64,000 bases of DNA from RUG695 sp050943135. GTDB taxonomy: Bacteria; Planctomycetota; Planctomycetia; Pirellulales; Thermoguttaceae. Position 1 is the first letter of the stretch, and every line of letters begins with the position of its first letter. The position numbers and the translations under genes are program-made. Positions 45,697-54,726 of the stretch are shown one piece after another. Under the pieces are notes generated by a model, which ran no database searches, had not been told where the DNA came from, and saw only the letters and a list, made by a program, of their open reading frames with translations. The DNA lies in NCBI GenBank assembly GCA_050943135.1, contig JBMNOP010000001.1:245111-309110 (forward strand). Direction: 5' to 3'.

Positions 45697-47205
45697 ATGG
45701 TAAACAGTGCTCCTGAGAACGACAATAAGAATATTGCGAAACGGTCCTTTACGGCCGCGGGCTGGGTGCTGATTGTTCAGTTCACCATGCAGTTTATCCA
45801 GATCATCCTGGGAATCTGCATGCTCCGAATCCTGACTCCCGAGGATTACGGCCTTCTTGGGATGCTTTCTATCTTTTGGGCGGTCAGTTTGGTTTTTATC
45901 GGCGGGGGGTTCAGCCAGGCACTGATCCAGCGGCAGAATATCACCGAGCTCGATCTTTGCTCGGTCTTCTACTACAACATTTTTTTGAGTTTTCTTTGCT
46001 GCGGGTTGATGATCGGGTTTTCCCATAAGATCGCGGTCTTTTACGAACAGCCGGTACTCGAAGGCGCGATCAAGGTCTTGGCGTGGACTCTGCCGATCGG
46101 TGCATTGGCTTCTGTGCAGAATGTTCTCCTGGCCCGGCATTTAAAACAGTTTTTCATTACGATCAGTACCCTCATCTCCCATCTGACTGCGGGTCTTGTC
46201 GCAATTTTCCTAGCCTGGCTGGGAATGGGGGTTTGGGCTCTCGTTTGGCAGCGGTTTATTGCCGCGCTCCTTTCAACGATCGCCGTTTTTCTTTTTGTGC
46301 GGTGGATCCCGAAACTCAAGTTTAGTTTTAAAGCGCTCGCCTCCCTCTTTACCTACGGTTCGAAACTTCTGGTGATCGCGTTCCTGGATGCCGTTGTTAC
46401 CAATTTCACCAATATGGTGATCGGTAAATGTGAAAAGGTTGAAACGCTCGGTTTTTATACACGTGCCAAAACCTACTCTCACCTCTGGCCCTTTAGTGTG
46501 CAAGGGGCGATCAGCAGTGTCCTGTTCCCCGCTTTTTCTAAGATTCAGGACGACACTGCCCGATTACGAAGCGCGTTGCGCAGGTCGCTCTCCCTTTCGG
46601 CGTTTGCGGTCGCTTTTCTTCCTTTTCTCTTGTGCGTGCTCTGCAAACCGATTATTCTCCTTCTGTTCGGTGAGAAATGGCTTCCTTGCCTTCCTTACTG
46701 GTGGCTCATTACCTGCGCCGTTGTCTTCTTTCCTATCCAATCCCTGAATGTCCAGTTACTCAAGGCTCGCGGAAGATCTGACCTTTATCTCCTGCTCGAT
46801 ATCGCCAGGAAGTTCCTCTACATCGTTCAGATCGTCGTCCTCATCTTCTATGGGCTGATTCCGATGTTGGTTTGCGAAATCATCTTTTCGCTCATCTGCG
46901 TCTATCTGAACACCTATTTCACCGGCCGCGCCCTTCAGTACGGCTTTACCGATCAACTCCGTGATTTCTTGCCCTATGTCTTGATTACCATCCCCCCCTG
47001 TCTCTTTGCTTGGGAGCTTTACCAGATTATTACTCCCTATTCTCCCTGGGGGGGATTGATCGTGCCCGGTATTCTCGGTCCCGTCGTTTATCTGGCACTC
47101 AACCGCCTCTTTAAGACCCGGGCGCTCGTCGAGTTCGTTAACCTGACCGGTAGGCGATTCCCCTTCATCAAAAAGCTTCTCTTTTACCGGAACGGCATGG
47201 CTTGA
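45697..47205 (+). CDS. Wzx-type polysaccharide flippase (PST/MATE family)
   Basis: The 502-residue integral membrane protein has about 12-14 hydrophobic segments. The N-terminal pattern AKRSFTAAGWVLIVQFTMQFIQIILGICMLRILTPEDYG is typical of polysaccharide transporters. FFSIFWAVSLVFIGGGFSQALIQ-like YGLLGMLSIFWAVSLVFIGGGF follows. It moves lipid-linked repeat units across the inner membrane for polymerisation by the Wzy-type protein encoded at 37753. It is the last intact gene of the locus. Confidence 0.85.
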   Translation: MVNSAPENDNKNIAKRSFTAAGWVLIVQFTMQFIQIILGICMLRILTPEDYGLLGMLSIFWAVSLVFIGGGFSQALIQRQNITELDLCSVFYYNIFLSFLCCGLMIGFSHKIAVFYEQPVLEGAIKVLAWTLPIGALASVQNVLLARHLKQFFITISTLISHLTAGLVAIFLAWLGMGVWALVWQRFIAALLSTIAVFLFVRWIPKLKFSFKALASLFTYGSKLLVIAFLDAVVTNFTNMVIGKCEKVETLGFYTRAKTYSHLWPFSVQGAISSVLFPAFSKIQDDTARLRSALRRSLSLSAFAVAFLPFLLCVLCKPIILLLFGEKWLPCLPYWWLITCAVVFFPIQSLNVQLLKARGRSDLYLLLDIARKFLYIVQIVVLIFYGLIPMLVCEIIFSLICVYLNTYFTGRALQYGFTDQLRDFLPYVLITIPPCLFAWELYQIITPYSPWGGLIVPGILGPVVYLALNRLFKTRALVEFVNLTGRRFPFIKKLLFYRNGMA

Positions 47206-47639
47206 ATGCCGGCGATACGTTTGGTGCATACTGTATAGCTGATGGCCGGATGAAGCGGTCCGGGAAAACCGACCTCATGAATCGTAGAGCGTTTTTTCGA
47301 ATTTCCGATCCGGAACAGGCCAGACCAGATTAATTGAAGAGACGATTGATGAACCGGCGGAGGAAGCAATGATTCACCTGAATTTCGGACCAAAATCGCA
47401 GAGGGGGTAATTCGTGCGGGCAAGACGATCGACGAGGTCGCGATCAATTCGGGGTTTTCCTCAAAGGGATCTCAGAATGTAGGCTCGTCTGAAGGGACGG
47501 ATGGACCGCACCGGTCACCAGAAAGGTTTACCGCCGATACGGGTCTGTTTTTTCGGAACACGTTCCCGTCGGCGGTAGGTGTTTTTCAGGGCGATTTCCC
47601 GTACAGGAGAGCCGGGAAATTGTCCTGGATCCATCGGAA
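47206..47639. other. Gene-poor stretch with remnant of an AraC-type HTH
   Basis: The 434 bp between the flippase gene and the leftward 802-residue gene contain no intact gene. One frame (about 47398-47490) reads VIRAGKTIDEVAINSGFSS, which resembles the second helix-turn-helix of AraC-type regulators, but the surrounding frame is not open. A hairpin with a 2-nt bulge (47529-47543 with 47565-47577) is followed by a T run and may terminate the polysaccharide operon. Confidence 0.35.
47529..47587 (+). terminator. Possible terminator of the polysaccharide operon
   Basis: A 13-bp stem with a 2-nt bulge (47529-47543 with 47565-47577) and a 21-nt loop is followed by a T-rich tract. It lies 324 bp after the flippase stop codon. 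Confidence 0.35.
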
Positions 47640-50048
47640 CTATTTCAGCCCGACCTGTTCGCAGATCGCCGGTGCGATGGAGTCGGGGTTGGTTCCCTTC
47701 CGAATCCGCACAAAGTCTTTTCCGGCCTCCTTCACCTGCTTTGAAAATTCGAGGGAGTGTTTGTGAGAGCACCAAGGGATGTAAACCAGAACTAACCGAA
47801 CGGCATCATCGTTCAGAACTGATCTGAACTGGTCGAGCGAATCACCGTGCGAGCTTTCTTCCCAGATCACGCTCTCGACCTGAAACGCGTTTTTGAGCCG
47901 GGTGATGATATGCTGCTGGGGCGTTCCTCCGACGAAAACCACCTTCGTTCCCTTGTATGCCTTGCGGACTTTTCGGACAGCATCCGAGATTTTCGGTTCA
48001 CGAGCCGGACGCGTCGGTTTGTGAAGCGCATCCGGATCGGATCCGACCTCAATGTGTTGGACGATTCGAATGAAGAGGTCGGACATTTCGACCTCTTCGG
48101 GAATCTTGCCGATAAACGGTCGCAGATACCCTTTGATCTCATCGGAAGTCCACGAAACACCGCAATCCCGAACAAGCTTGGTGATCCCTTCCACAATGGC
48201 ATTCCAGTTGTGAATTTCCTCTGCAGCTTCGCCGGGATTTTCCGCGTTCGATTCGCCCTTGTCGGTTCTCTGAGAGGCATCTTTGATCTTTTTGAGATGG
48301 TATTCGATCTTTTTTCTCGTCGAATCCCTGAGTTTCGAGGTGTCTTTCGGTGTCAGATCTTTCTCGACTTGCGCAAGATGGTCTTTGATATCTTTCGCAT
48401 CTGCGGGATTGATCCGGTCTTCGAACTTCATGTTGTAAAGGAATATGTGGTTCTGCTTCGTGAATTTGCCCAGCTCATCATAGGCATCACGTTGCACGCC
48501 GTCGGTGTACAAATCGATATTCCTCTCGAGAAGTACCGTTTTCAGGAGACAGACCGTGTCTGCGCAGTACTGACCGACCTTGCTCAGTTCTGCGGCCGGG
48601 ATCAGTTTACCGTCGAGACAGGCCGCGAGAAGCCTGGTGCTGATTTCGAGTGCCTCGTAGCAGTTAGCAAAGAGACTGAGGTCCTCTTCCTGAATGGTTT
48701 CGGGGAAGGCGTGGAGATTGACATAGAGCTTGGACGCCCGCTGAGTGAACTCGGCTTCTTTTTTCTGGTTCGCCGCGGTGGTTCCCCTCTTATCTTTTCT
48801 GGCTCGCCATCGGCAGAAATCTTTCATCAGACTTGCTCGCTTCGAGACCACCTCGAAATCGGGGTAGAGTGTTGTCGGTTTAGCGAGCTGTCGGGCGTCA
48901 ACCCAGATTGTGACAGGATCTTTAGGAGATTGGAAAGCAGAAATGCCGCGCGGTAGGCGCGAATCAATCCAGTGTTGGTTGATGTAGTCTTCCGAGCTCG
49001 GATATCGTCCTTTGACTCCGTCGGTCAGTTCTGCGTCGAGAAGGCGGTCGTTTTGAAGAAGCCAACCACCCACCTCGGCGGGGACCGCGTCGAGTTCGGG
49101 GTGATCCGACCGGTAGATCGTCAGATGTCCGCCGTCGTCGATACAGCGGAAATCTTCGGGGAGGAGAGACTGAACGATGGAATCGCTGGCTTTTTCCATT
49201 CCGGGAACCTGCGCGCGCACCGAGGCTGCCAGTTCCGAAAGGGGAATTTTCCCGTGGTCTTCAAGCGATTCGGAGAGTTCCGCAAAACAGTCGCGGAGCG
49301 AGACTTCAACCTGAACGGCGTCGGGATCTTTGGACGGTGAAAGGCTCTCGGCGTCGGCGTAGTATGAAATCGGGGCCGTTTTACCGGAAGGTTGGGCCGT
49401 TACGGGGGTTACGGTCGGTGCAACGGATTGTGCCGGTTTTGCAGCCGGGGAGGCAACCGGTTTGACCGATGCTTTTTCTGTCTTTGTCCCCGGCGGGGGA
49501 AAACGTAGTGATTCTGGTTCCCGCGGCGGAATCGGGATGACGACCGCCGGTTCCGCGCGGTGCGGCCCGGTCGGTGGAGATAGGGTCGGTTTTGTCGCCG
49601 ACCTCGGCACAGCGGGTGAAGGTCCCGTTCCGGGAATCAGCGCCCCGATTTCCAGGCTTGCGTCGCACGGTGCGACGGGGTTTCCTCCGATGGTAAGAAG
49701 GACGCGTCGGCTGCGTCCACTCAGTTTCTCCAAAAAACGGCTCGGAACTTCACCGGCAAAACCAAAAATAAACTCATCGGGTGGATCGGCGTGTGAAGAA
49801 TCATACAATGCCGACAGAGCTATTTGAAACGGTTCGCTGTCGGCAGGGATAACGTCAAAACCGTTTGCCAGAAATAAACCCGCGCGGTCGAACCGACTCT
49901 CTTCCAAATAAACCGCCGGGGCCGTAGCCGTTAAGCCGTTTTCCGATAAATAACCACGTAAATAATCTTGGAGTCCTATAAGTTTTTCTTGTTCTATCAC
50001 CCCGTCAAACATAGAGCCGGCAAGATAAATTTTTGCTTCTTTCATCAC
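47640..50048 (-). CDS. Unassigned 802-residue multidomain protein with C-terminal DUF2325-like domain
   Basis: The gene encodes 802 residues with no membrane segment or signal peptide. Residues 1-140 form a small alpha/beta domain starting KIYLAGSMFDGVIEQ, reminiscent of nucleoside deoxyribosyltransferase-like folds. Residues 140-235 are Pro/Ala/Thr-rich. Residues 248-315 (LRDCFAELSESLEDHGKIPL, LTIYR) resemble a winged-helix LOTUS-like domain. Residues 400-690 are largely helical with charged coils. The C-terminal 100 residues (KVVFVGGTPQQH, VLVYIPWCSHKHSLEFSKQVK) match the DUF2325 pattern. AAGGGG precedes ATGATG. All domain names except DUF2325 are tentative. It sits alone between the polysaccharide locus and an MFS gene. 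Confidence 0.75.
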   Translation of the reverse strand: MMKEAKIYLAGSMFDGVIEQEKLIGLQDYLRGYLSENGLTATAPAVYLEESRFDRAGLFLANGFDVIPADSEPFQIALSALYDSSHADPPDEFIFGFAGEVPSRFLEKLSGRSRRVLLTIGGNPVAPCDASLEIGALIPGTGPSPAVPRSATKPTLSPPTGPHRAEPAVVIPIPPREPESLRFPPPGTKTEKASVKPVASPAAKPAQSVAPTVTPVTAQPSGKTAPISYYADAESLSPSKDPDAVQVEVSLRDCFAELSESLEDHGKIPLSELAASVRAQVPGMEKASDSIVQSLLPEDFRCIDDGGHLTIYRSDHPELDAVPAEVGGWLLQNDRLLDAELTDGVKGRYPSSEDYINQHWIDSRLPRGISAFQSPKDPVTIWVDARQLAKPTTLYPDFEVVSKRASLMKDFCRWRARKDKRGTTAANQKKEAEFTQRASKLYVNLHAFPETIQEEDLSLFANCYEALEISTRLLAACLDGKLIPAAELSKVGQYCADTVCLLKTVLLERNIDLYTDGVQRDAYDELGKFTKQNHIFLYNMKFEDRINPADAKDIKDHLAQVEKDLTPKDTSKLRDSTRKKIEYHLKKIKDASQRTDKGESNAENPGEAAEEIHNWNAIVEGITKLVRDCGVSWTSDEIKGYLRPFIGKIPEEVEMSDLFIRIVQHIEVGSDPDALHKPTRPAREPKISDAVRKVRKAYKGTKVVFVGGTPQQHIITRLKNAFQVESVIWEESSHGDSLDQFRSVLNDDAVRLVLVYIPWCSHKHSLEFSKQVKEAGKDFVRIRKGTNPDSIAPAICEQVGLK

Positions 50049-50157
50049 TTTAACCCCTTATATGTCAACGATTATCACTACTGAAAAACAGAAGCAAACG
50101 CATATGCTCCATCCTATCTATTTTAACATAAATGTGAAAAAACGGAAGCGTTTAACG

Positions 50158-50186
50158 TTCCGTTCGAAATCATTTATTGGTATAAT
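50158..50186 (+). promoter_or_regulatory. Extended -10 promoter of the MFS gene
   Basis: TATAAT (50181-50186) is preceded by TGG (extended -10), with TTCCGT as a weak -35 at 17 bp. It points to the gene at 50241, giving a leader of about 50 nt. Confidence 0.5.
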
Positions 50187-50240
50187 CACTCTGGACTAAA
50201 TACGGCGGGAGGGGCATGCTCAAAGTTCTCGGACCAGAAT

Positions 50241-51572
50241 ATGCCGAAAAAATTGCAAAAAGAGACAAAAACCGAAAAGTTGTGGACAAAAGCGTTTATC
50301 GCACTTCTGGCGACGCAGTTTTTCGTGGCCTTTAACGATAACCTGTTTCGTTGGCTCATTATCCCGATCGGTAAGTCCACATCCGGATGGAGTGATAATC
50401 CGACCCGGGTGATTACGCTGGGGGGGGTCTGCTTCCTTGTTCCGTTCCTCATCTTTACCCCCTATGCCGGCTACTGCAGTGATCGGTTCAGCCGCAATCG
50501 CGTGATCGTCGGTACGAAAATCGCTGAAGTGGTCGTGATCCTTTCCGGAATTGCCGCGATTGCGTCCCGTTCCGTTCCGATGATGTTGGTTGTTCTCTTC
50601 TTCCTGGGGGCACAAAGTGCCTTCTTCAGTCCCGCGAAGTACAGTAGCCTTCCGATGGCGGTCGCTGAGTCGCGCATTGCGGAAGCGAACGGGTTCTATT
50701 CCGCCACGACGCTCGCGGCCTGTATCGGTGGCCAGTTTCTCGGCGGGTTCCTCTTTGATCAGACGACTCGATTCAACGACCTGGGGGAACCGGTTCTCGA
50801 CTCGGGGGGAACGGTTCATTGGTATTTTTGGGCGGCGGCCCTTCTGGCCGTGGCGCTCTTGGGGCTCTTTACGAGCCTCTTCATTCCCCATTTCCGGGCT
50901 GCGGCTCCCGAGACGCCATTTCCCGTGAATCCGGTCGCGCAGATCGTACGTGATCTTCGGTTCCTCTTCAGGCAGCGCGCGGTCTTCGGAATCGCGATGG
51001 CCAGCGCCTTCTTTTGGGGGCTCGCGTCGCTCGCTCAGGCAAATACCGACTTTTTCGGTACCAAATACCTGATGGTTTCCCAAACCCATACGATGGTTCT
51101 CTTGGTGATTATTACGATCGGCTTGGCTGTCGGTGCACTCTTGGCCGGGCGAATTTCCCGCGGACAGATCATGATGTCTCTGGTGCCGGTTTCCGCCTTT
51201 TTAATCATTGTCTTTGCTCTCCTTCTGGGGTTCACTCCTGCCGTGCAGACCGAAGGCGGGACCGCTTCGCCCCTTTCGTTCCCCTTTTTCTACGCCGCCA
51301 CCATGCTCTTTCTGCTCGGGGGCGCGGCCGAAATGTTCGACATTCCGCTCCAGGCCGCGATCCAGGTCAGAAGCCCGCCGGAGTTCCGCGGGCGAATCTT
51401 GGCAGCTTACAACTTTTATTCTTTCTTGGCGATGGCGCTCTTTATGGTGTTCTTTGGCGTGTTGACCGACAAGAAGCTGTTCGGTCTGACCGCTTCCGGA
51501 GTCTGGTTTGCCGTCGCGCTGATTACCGTTCCCGTCTGGTTGGCAGCTCGGGCGGTCTGGCGGAAAAAGTAA
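50241..51572 (+). CDS. MFS transporter (LplT-like)
   Basis: The 443-residue protein has about 12 hydrophobic segments and the family start ATQFFVAFNDNLFRWLIIPI. The cytoplasmic loop motif CSDRFSRNRVIV follows the second helix. LplT-type transporters flip lysophospholipids; planctomycete members often occur without the acyltransferase half. No ribosome binding site is obvious. Substrate unproven. Confidence 0.78.
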   Translation: MPKKLQKETKTEKLWTKAFIALLATQFFVAFNDNLFRWLIIPIGKSTSGWSDNPTRVITLGGVCFLVPFLIFTPYAGYCSDRFSRNRVIVGTKIAEVVVILSGIAAIASRSVPMMLVVLFFLGAQSAFFSPAKYSSLPMAVAESRIAEANGFYSATTLAACIGGQFLGGFLFDQTTRFNDLGEPVLDSGGTVHWYFWAAALLAVALLGLFTSLFIPHFRAAAPETPFPVNPVAQIVRDLRFLFRQRAVFGIAMASAFFWGLASLAQANTDFFGTKYLMVSQTHTMVLLVIITIGLAVGALLAGRISRGQIMMSLVPVSAFLIIVFALLLGFTPAVQTEGGTASPLSFPFFYAATMLFLLGGAAEMFDIPLQAAIQVRSPPEFRGRILAAYNFYSFLAMALFMVFFGVLTDKKLFGLTASGVWFAVALITVPVWLAARAVWRKK

Positions 51573-51714
51573 AATTTTCTGAGAGCGCGTTTTTCCGAGG
51601 GGATTCTCCCTCTCTCGCCTGGGGACGGCATGCGACGAGCTTTTTGTGTGCCGCTTGGAGGGAAGGGAAATGGCGACGGGGGAACGGTTCGGAATTTTCC
51701 GCCGATCTTCATTA

Positions 51715-51742
51715 TTCCCAAAAATGAGGTTTTTGGTAGAAT
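51715..51742 (+). promoter_or_regulatory. Probable promoter of the tsaC-phosphatase fusion gene
   Basis: TTCCCA (51715-51720) and TAGAAT (51737-51742) are 16 bp apart, with TGG just before the -10. It lies about 64 bp upstream of the start codon. Confidence 0.45.
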
Positions 51743-51805
51743 AGCACCGTTTGGGGAGATATTTTTCAAGCGTTCCCCGACGGAAAGGACCAAAGGTAAC
51801 ACGAT

Positions 51806-52930
51806 ATGACTCAAGAAGTGATAAGGCTTGCCGACAACCCGTCACTCAATTCGGTGAAAGAGACTGTGCTTGCCGTCCTTCGGGCTGGCAAGCTCGTTGT
51901 CTTTCCGACCGAGACGGTTTACGGGATCGGCGCGATGGCCTCGTCTTCCGAGGCGGTTCGTCGTCTGGTGTCGGCCAAAGGACGCAAGAAGGGGCATGCG
52001 GTCCCCGTGGCGATTTCTGGTTATCACGTGTTGCGCAGTTATTCTCCGAATATTGACGACATAACTGGCCGGCTCGCACGCCGCTGTTGGCCAGGGCCGA
52101 TCACGTTGGTTGCCGACGCTTCCGATCCGAGAAGTCGGTTTGCCTCGCTTTCCGATGATGTCAAAGAGGTCATCATGCCGCGCGGTACGGTGGGGTATCG
52201 GGTGCCGAACCATCCCTTGTTCCTTGAAATTCTCCGTGAATTGGACGAACCGCTTCTGCTGACAAGCGCCAATCTGACGGGGGAACCCCCGGCCGTTAAT
52301 GCCGAAAGTGCAAAGGTCGGCCTGGAGGATTGGCCCGACCTGGTCATTGATGACGGTACCGCTTGTTTTCAGCGTCCATCGACTGTTGTCTCGGTCGCCG
52401 ACGGAAAGATCAATGTGATTCGGGAAGGGGTCTACACCAAAGACCAAATTCAGCGAATGACGGTGAAGATGATCCTCTTCGTCTGTACCGGGAACACCTG
52501 TCGAAGCCCAATGGCCGAAGTGATCTGCGCCAACCTGATCGCCAGAAAAATCGGTTGTGGTGTTGATGAACTCGAGTCACACGGTTACGTGGTGATGTCG
52601 GCGGGGGTTGCCGCCTACCCAGGGACTCCGGCCAGTCCCGAAGCGGTCGAAGTGATGAAAAATCGCGGGATTTCCCTTGAAGGGCACCAGGCCCAGCCCC
52701 TTTCGGAAACCCTGTTGCGTTACGCCGACCGCATCTATGTGATGGGGCGCGCCCATAAAGAGGCGATCTGTTCACAGTGGCCCGATGATGCCGATCGCAT
52801 CTTCTTTCTGAGCGCCGACGAGACCGATATTTGCGATCCGCTCGGTGGGGGGGTAAGCGTCTATCGCGATTGTGCCAAACAGATCGAGGCAGAGCTCGAA
52901 AAGCATTTTGACGAGATTGCCGCATTTTGA
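51806..52930 (+). CDS. Threonylcarbamoyl-AMP synthase fused to low-molecular-weight protein phosphatase
   Basis: The 374-residue protein has two domains. Residues 1-205 are TsaC/Sua5/YrdC (FPTETVYGIGA, RRCWPGPITLV, TSANLTGEPP), making threonylcarbamoyl-AMP for the t6A tRNA modification. Residues 220-374 are a low-molecular-weight phosphatase with the P-loop CTGNTCRS (catalytic Cys227). The Thr after GN is the residue that marks protein-arginine phosphatases of the YwlE type; tyrosine phosphatases usually have Ile there. A joined reading frame without internal stop shows a true fusion. The pairing of tRNA modification with arginine dephosphorylation has no obvious reason. A kinase partner (McsB) is not in the window. 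Confidence 0.92.
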   Translation: MTQEVIRLADNPSLNSVKETVLAVLRAGKLVVFPTETVYGIGAMASSSEAVRRLVSAKGRKKGHAVPVAISGYHVLRSYSPNIDDITGRLARRCWPGPITLVADASDPRSRFASLSDDVKEVIMPRGTVGYRVPNHPLFLEILRELDEPLLLTSANLTGEPPAVNAESAKVGLEDWPDLVIDDGTACFQRPSTVVSVADGKINVIREGVYTKDQIQRMTVKMILFVCTGNTCRSPMAEVICANLIARKIGCGVDELESHGYVVMSAGVAAYPGTPASPEAVEVMKNRGISLEGHQAQPLSETLLRYADRIYVMGRAHKEAICSQWPDDADRIFFLSADETDICDPLGGGVSVYRDCAKQIEAELEKHFDEIAAF

Positions 52931-52961
52931 TGGGAAAGTTTGTTGAAAGAGAAAGTTTTTG

Positions 52962-53489
52962 ATGAAAGACCTTGCCGACTATATTCGCTCCATCCCCGAT
53001 TTCCCGAAGCCGGGAATTCTTTTTCGCGATATCACTGCGCTGATCGAAGATGGTGAAGGGTTTCGCCGCACTATCGACGAGATGGTTGCCAAGGCTGAGA
53101 CTCTCGGTCCGATCGATAAAATCGCTTCCCCCGAGGCCCGCGGTTTTGTCTTCGGCGCTCCGCTGGCCACCCGACTCGGTTCCGGGCTTGTTCTGATGCG
53201 GAAAAGGGGAAAGCTTCCCGGAAAAACGGTGTCGGCCGAATATCAGCTTGAATACGGAATCGATGAGATCCATGTCCACGAAAATTCGGTGAAGCCGGGG
53301 GATCGTGTTCTTGTCATTGATGACCTGCTGGCCACCGGTGGGACGATCGACGGTTGCTGCCGCCTGATCGAGAGTCAGGGTGGGAAGATCGTCGGGGTCG
53401 GGTTTGTGATCGAGCTTGTCGATCTCGGCGGTCGTGAAAAACTCGCCGGGCGTGATATCTTTTCACTCATCTCCTTCTCGGGACGCTGA
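52962..53489 (+). CDS. apt: Adenine phosphoribosyltransferase
   Basis: Apt salvages adenine to AMP with PRPP. The 175-residue product begins with the family DLADYIRSIPDFPKPGILFRDIT. It has the PRPP-binding motif VLVIDDLLATGGT and the SPEARGFVFGAPLATRLG segment. The start at 52962 (ATG) is preferred to TTG one codon upstream. It lies 31 bp after the fusion gene and is probably cotranscribed with it. Confidence 0.95.
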   Translation: MKDLADYIRSIPDFPKPGILFRDITALIEDGEGFRRTIDEMVAKAETLGPIDKIASPEARGFVFGAPLATRLGSGLVLMRKRGKLPGKTVSAEYQLEYGIDEIHVHENSVKPGDRVLVIDDLLATGGTIDGCCRLIESQGGKIVGVGFVIELVDLGGREKLAGRDIFSLISFSGR

Positions 53490-53526
53490 CCTTTCCGAAG
53501 GAGCAGCGGTGTGGGATCCCAGCCCT

Positions 53527-54504
53527 TTAGTATCCCTTTCCTTCAGTGAGATACCACTCGACAAAATTTCCCAACCCCGTTTCGATCGAGGTTTGGGGCG
53601 AGAAGCCGAAGTCTCTCTTGATCTCCGTGATGTCGGCACAGGTGCGCAGAACGTCCCCCGGCTGGAGTGGGAGATAGTCGATGACGGCCTTGCGGCCAAT
53701 CTTCTCTTCCAGTATTTCGATGAATCGTGAGAGCTTTTCGGGCCGGTGGTTTCCGATGTTGTATACCTTGTGGCATACACCCTTGGCATCGGGGCGTGGC
53801 GGGAAAGGGAGCACGCTTTCAATTCCCCGGATGATGTCGTCGACATAGGTGAAGTCGCGGTAGAGGTCGCCCCGGTGAAAAACCTCGATTGGCTTGCCTT
53901 CGACGATTCGTTTTGTGAAAAGATACGCCGCCATATCGGGTCGCCCCCAGGGCCCGTAGACAGTGAAGAAACGCAGACCGGTCGCTGCAAGGCCGAAGAG
54001 ATGCGCATAGGTGTACCCCATCAGTTCGTTCGACCTTTTAGTGGCAGCGTAAAGCGAGATCGGCTCGTCGACCGGATCCGATTCGGAAAACGGGGTTTTC
54101 TCTTGGTTACCGTAAACCGAGGAACTCGATGAGTAAACGAGGTGGCGGACGGGAACCTGTCGGCACGCTTCGAGCACATTGAGAAAACCGGTGATGTTCG
54201 AATCGATGTAGGCACGCGGATTGATCAGCGAATAGCGTACTCCGGCCTGGGCCGCAAAGTGAACGACGATTTCCGGACGAAAGCCCTTAAAAACGGCGCA
54301 GAGTGCGTTGGCGTCGCAAAGATCTTTCCGTTCGAATCGGAAACGGGAGTGTTTTTCGAGTATTTCCAATCGGGTAAGTTTGAGCCGCGGGGTATAGTAG
54401 TTGTTGAGATTATCGTATCCGAAAACCTCCTCCCCCCGCTCCAGAAGCGATTTTGCAAGATGAAAACCGATAAATCCCGCGGAGCCGGTTATAAGATACC
54501 GCAT
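53527..54504 (-). CDS. Nucleotide-sugar epimerase (UDP-glucuronate 4-epimerase-like)
   Basis: The 325-residue SDR protein has the dinucleotide motif LITGSAGFIGFHLAKSLLERG, active-site SSSSVYG, catalytic YAATK and the FFTVYGPWGRPDMA region typical of UDP-glucuronate 4-epimerases. Such enzymes make UDP-galacturonate from UDP-glucuronate. The start at 54504 has GGAAGAG at good spacing; a longer frame adds 21 residues without a site. It is divergent from the galacturonokinase-like gene, and together they could feed UDP-galacturonate metabolism. Confidence 0.85.
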   Translation of the reverse strand: MRYLITGSAGFIGFHLAKSLLERGEEVFGYDNLNNYYTPRLKLTRLEILEKHSRFRFERKDLCDANALCAVFKGFRPEIVVHFAAQAGVRYSLINPRAYIDSNITGFLNVLEACRQVPVRHLVYSSSSSVYGNQEKTPFSESDPVDEPISLYAATKRSNELMGYTYAHLFGLAATGLRFFTVYGPWGRPDMAAYLFTKRIVEGKPIEVFHRGDLYRDFTYVDDIIRGIESVLPFPPRPDAKGVCHKVYNIGNHRPEKLSRFIEILEEKIGRKAVIDYLPLQPGDVLRTCADITEIKRDFGFSPQTSIETGLGNFVEWYLTEGKGY

Positions 54505-54575
54505 TGCTCTTCCTTCGACGAATTTCCCTGGAAAAATTCGGCTTTTCTTTTTCGAAAAGATACACACCGCCCCCG

Positions 54576-54603
54576 ATTATAGGTATTCTTGCCGAAAAGT
54601 CCA
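54576..54603 (-). promoter_or_regulatory. Probable promoter of the epimerase gene
   Basis: On the minus strand, TGGACT (complement of 54598-54603) and TATAAT (complement of 54576-54581) are separated by 16 bp and lie about 72 bp before the epimerase start. A second TATAAT on the plus strand (54630-54635) may belong to the divergent kinase gene, but no -35 was found for it. Confidence 0.45.
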
Positions 54604-54726
54604 GAATCGCATTTCCCTCGCCTTTTCGATATAATACCCCTGCCGTACCGATTTCGGGGGTTTCCGGTGGATTTGCCCCGGCATCCGATGCCGAAAGCGA
54701 GTGGCCGGCAAAGAGAGTATCAAACG

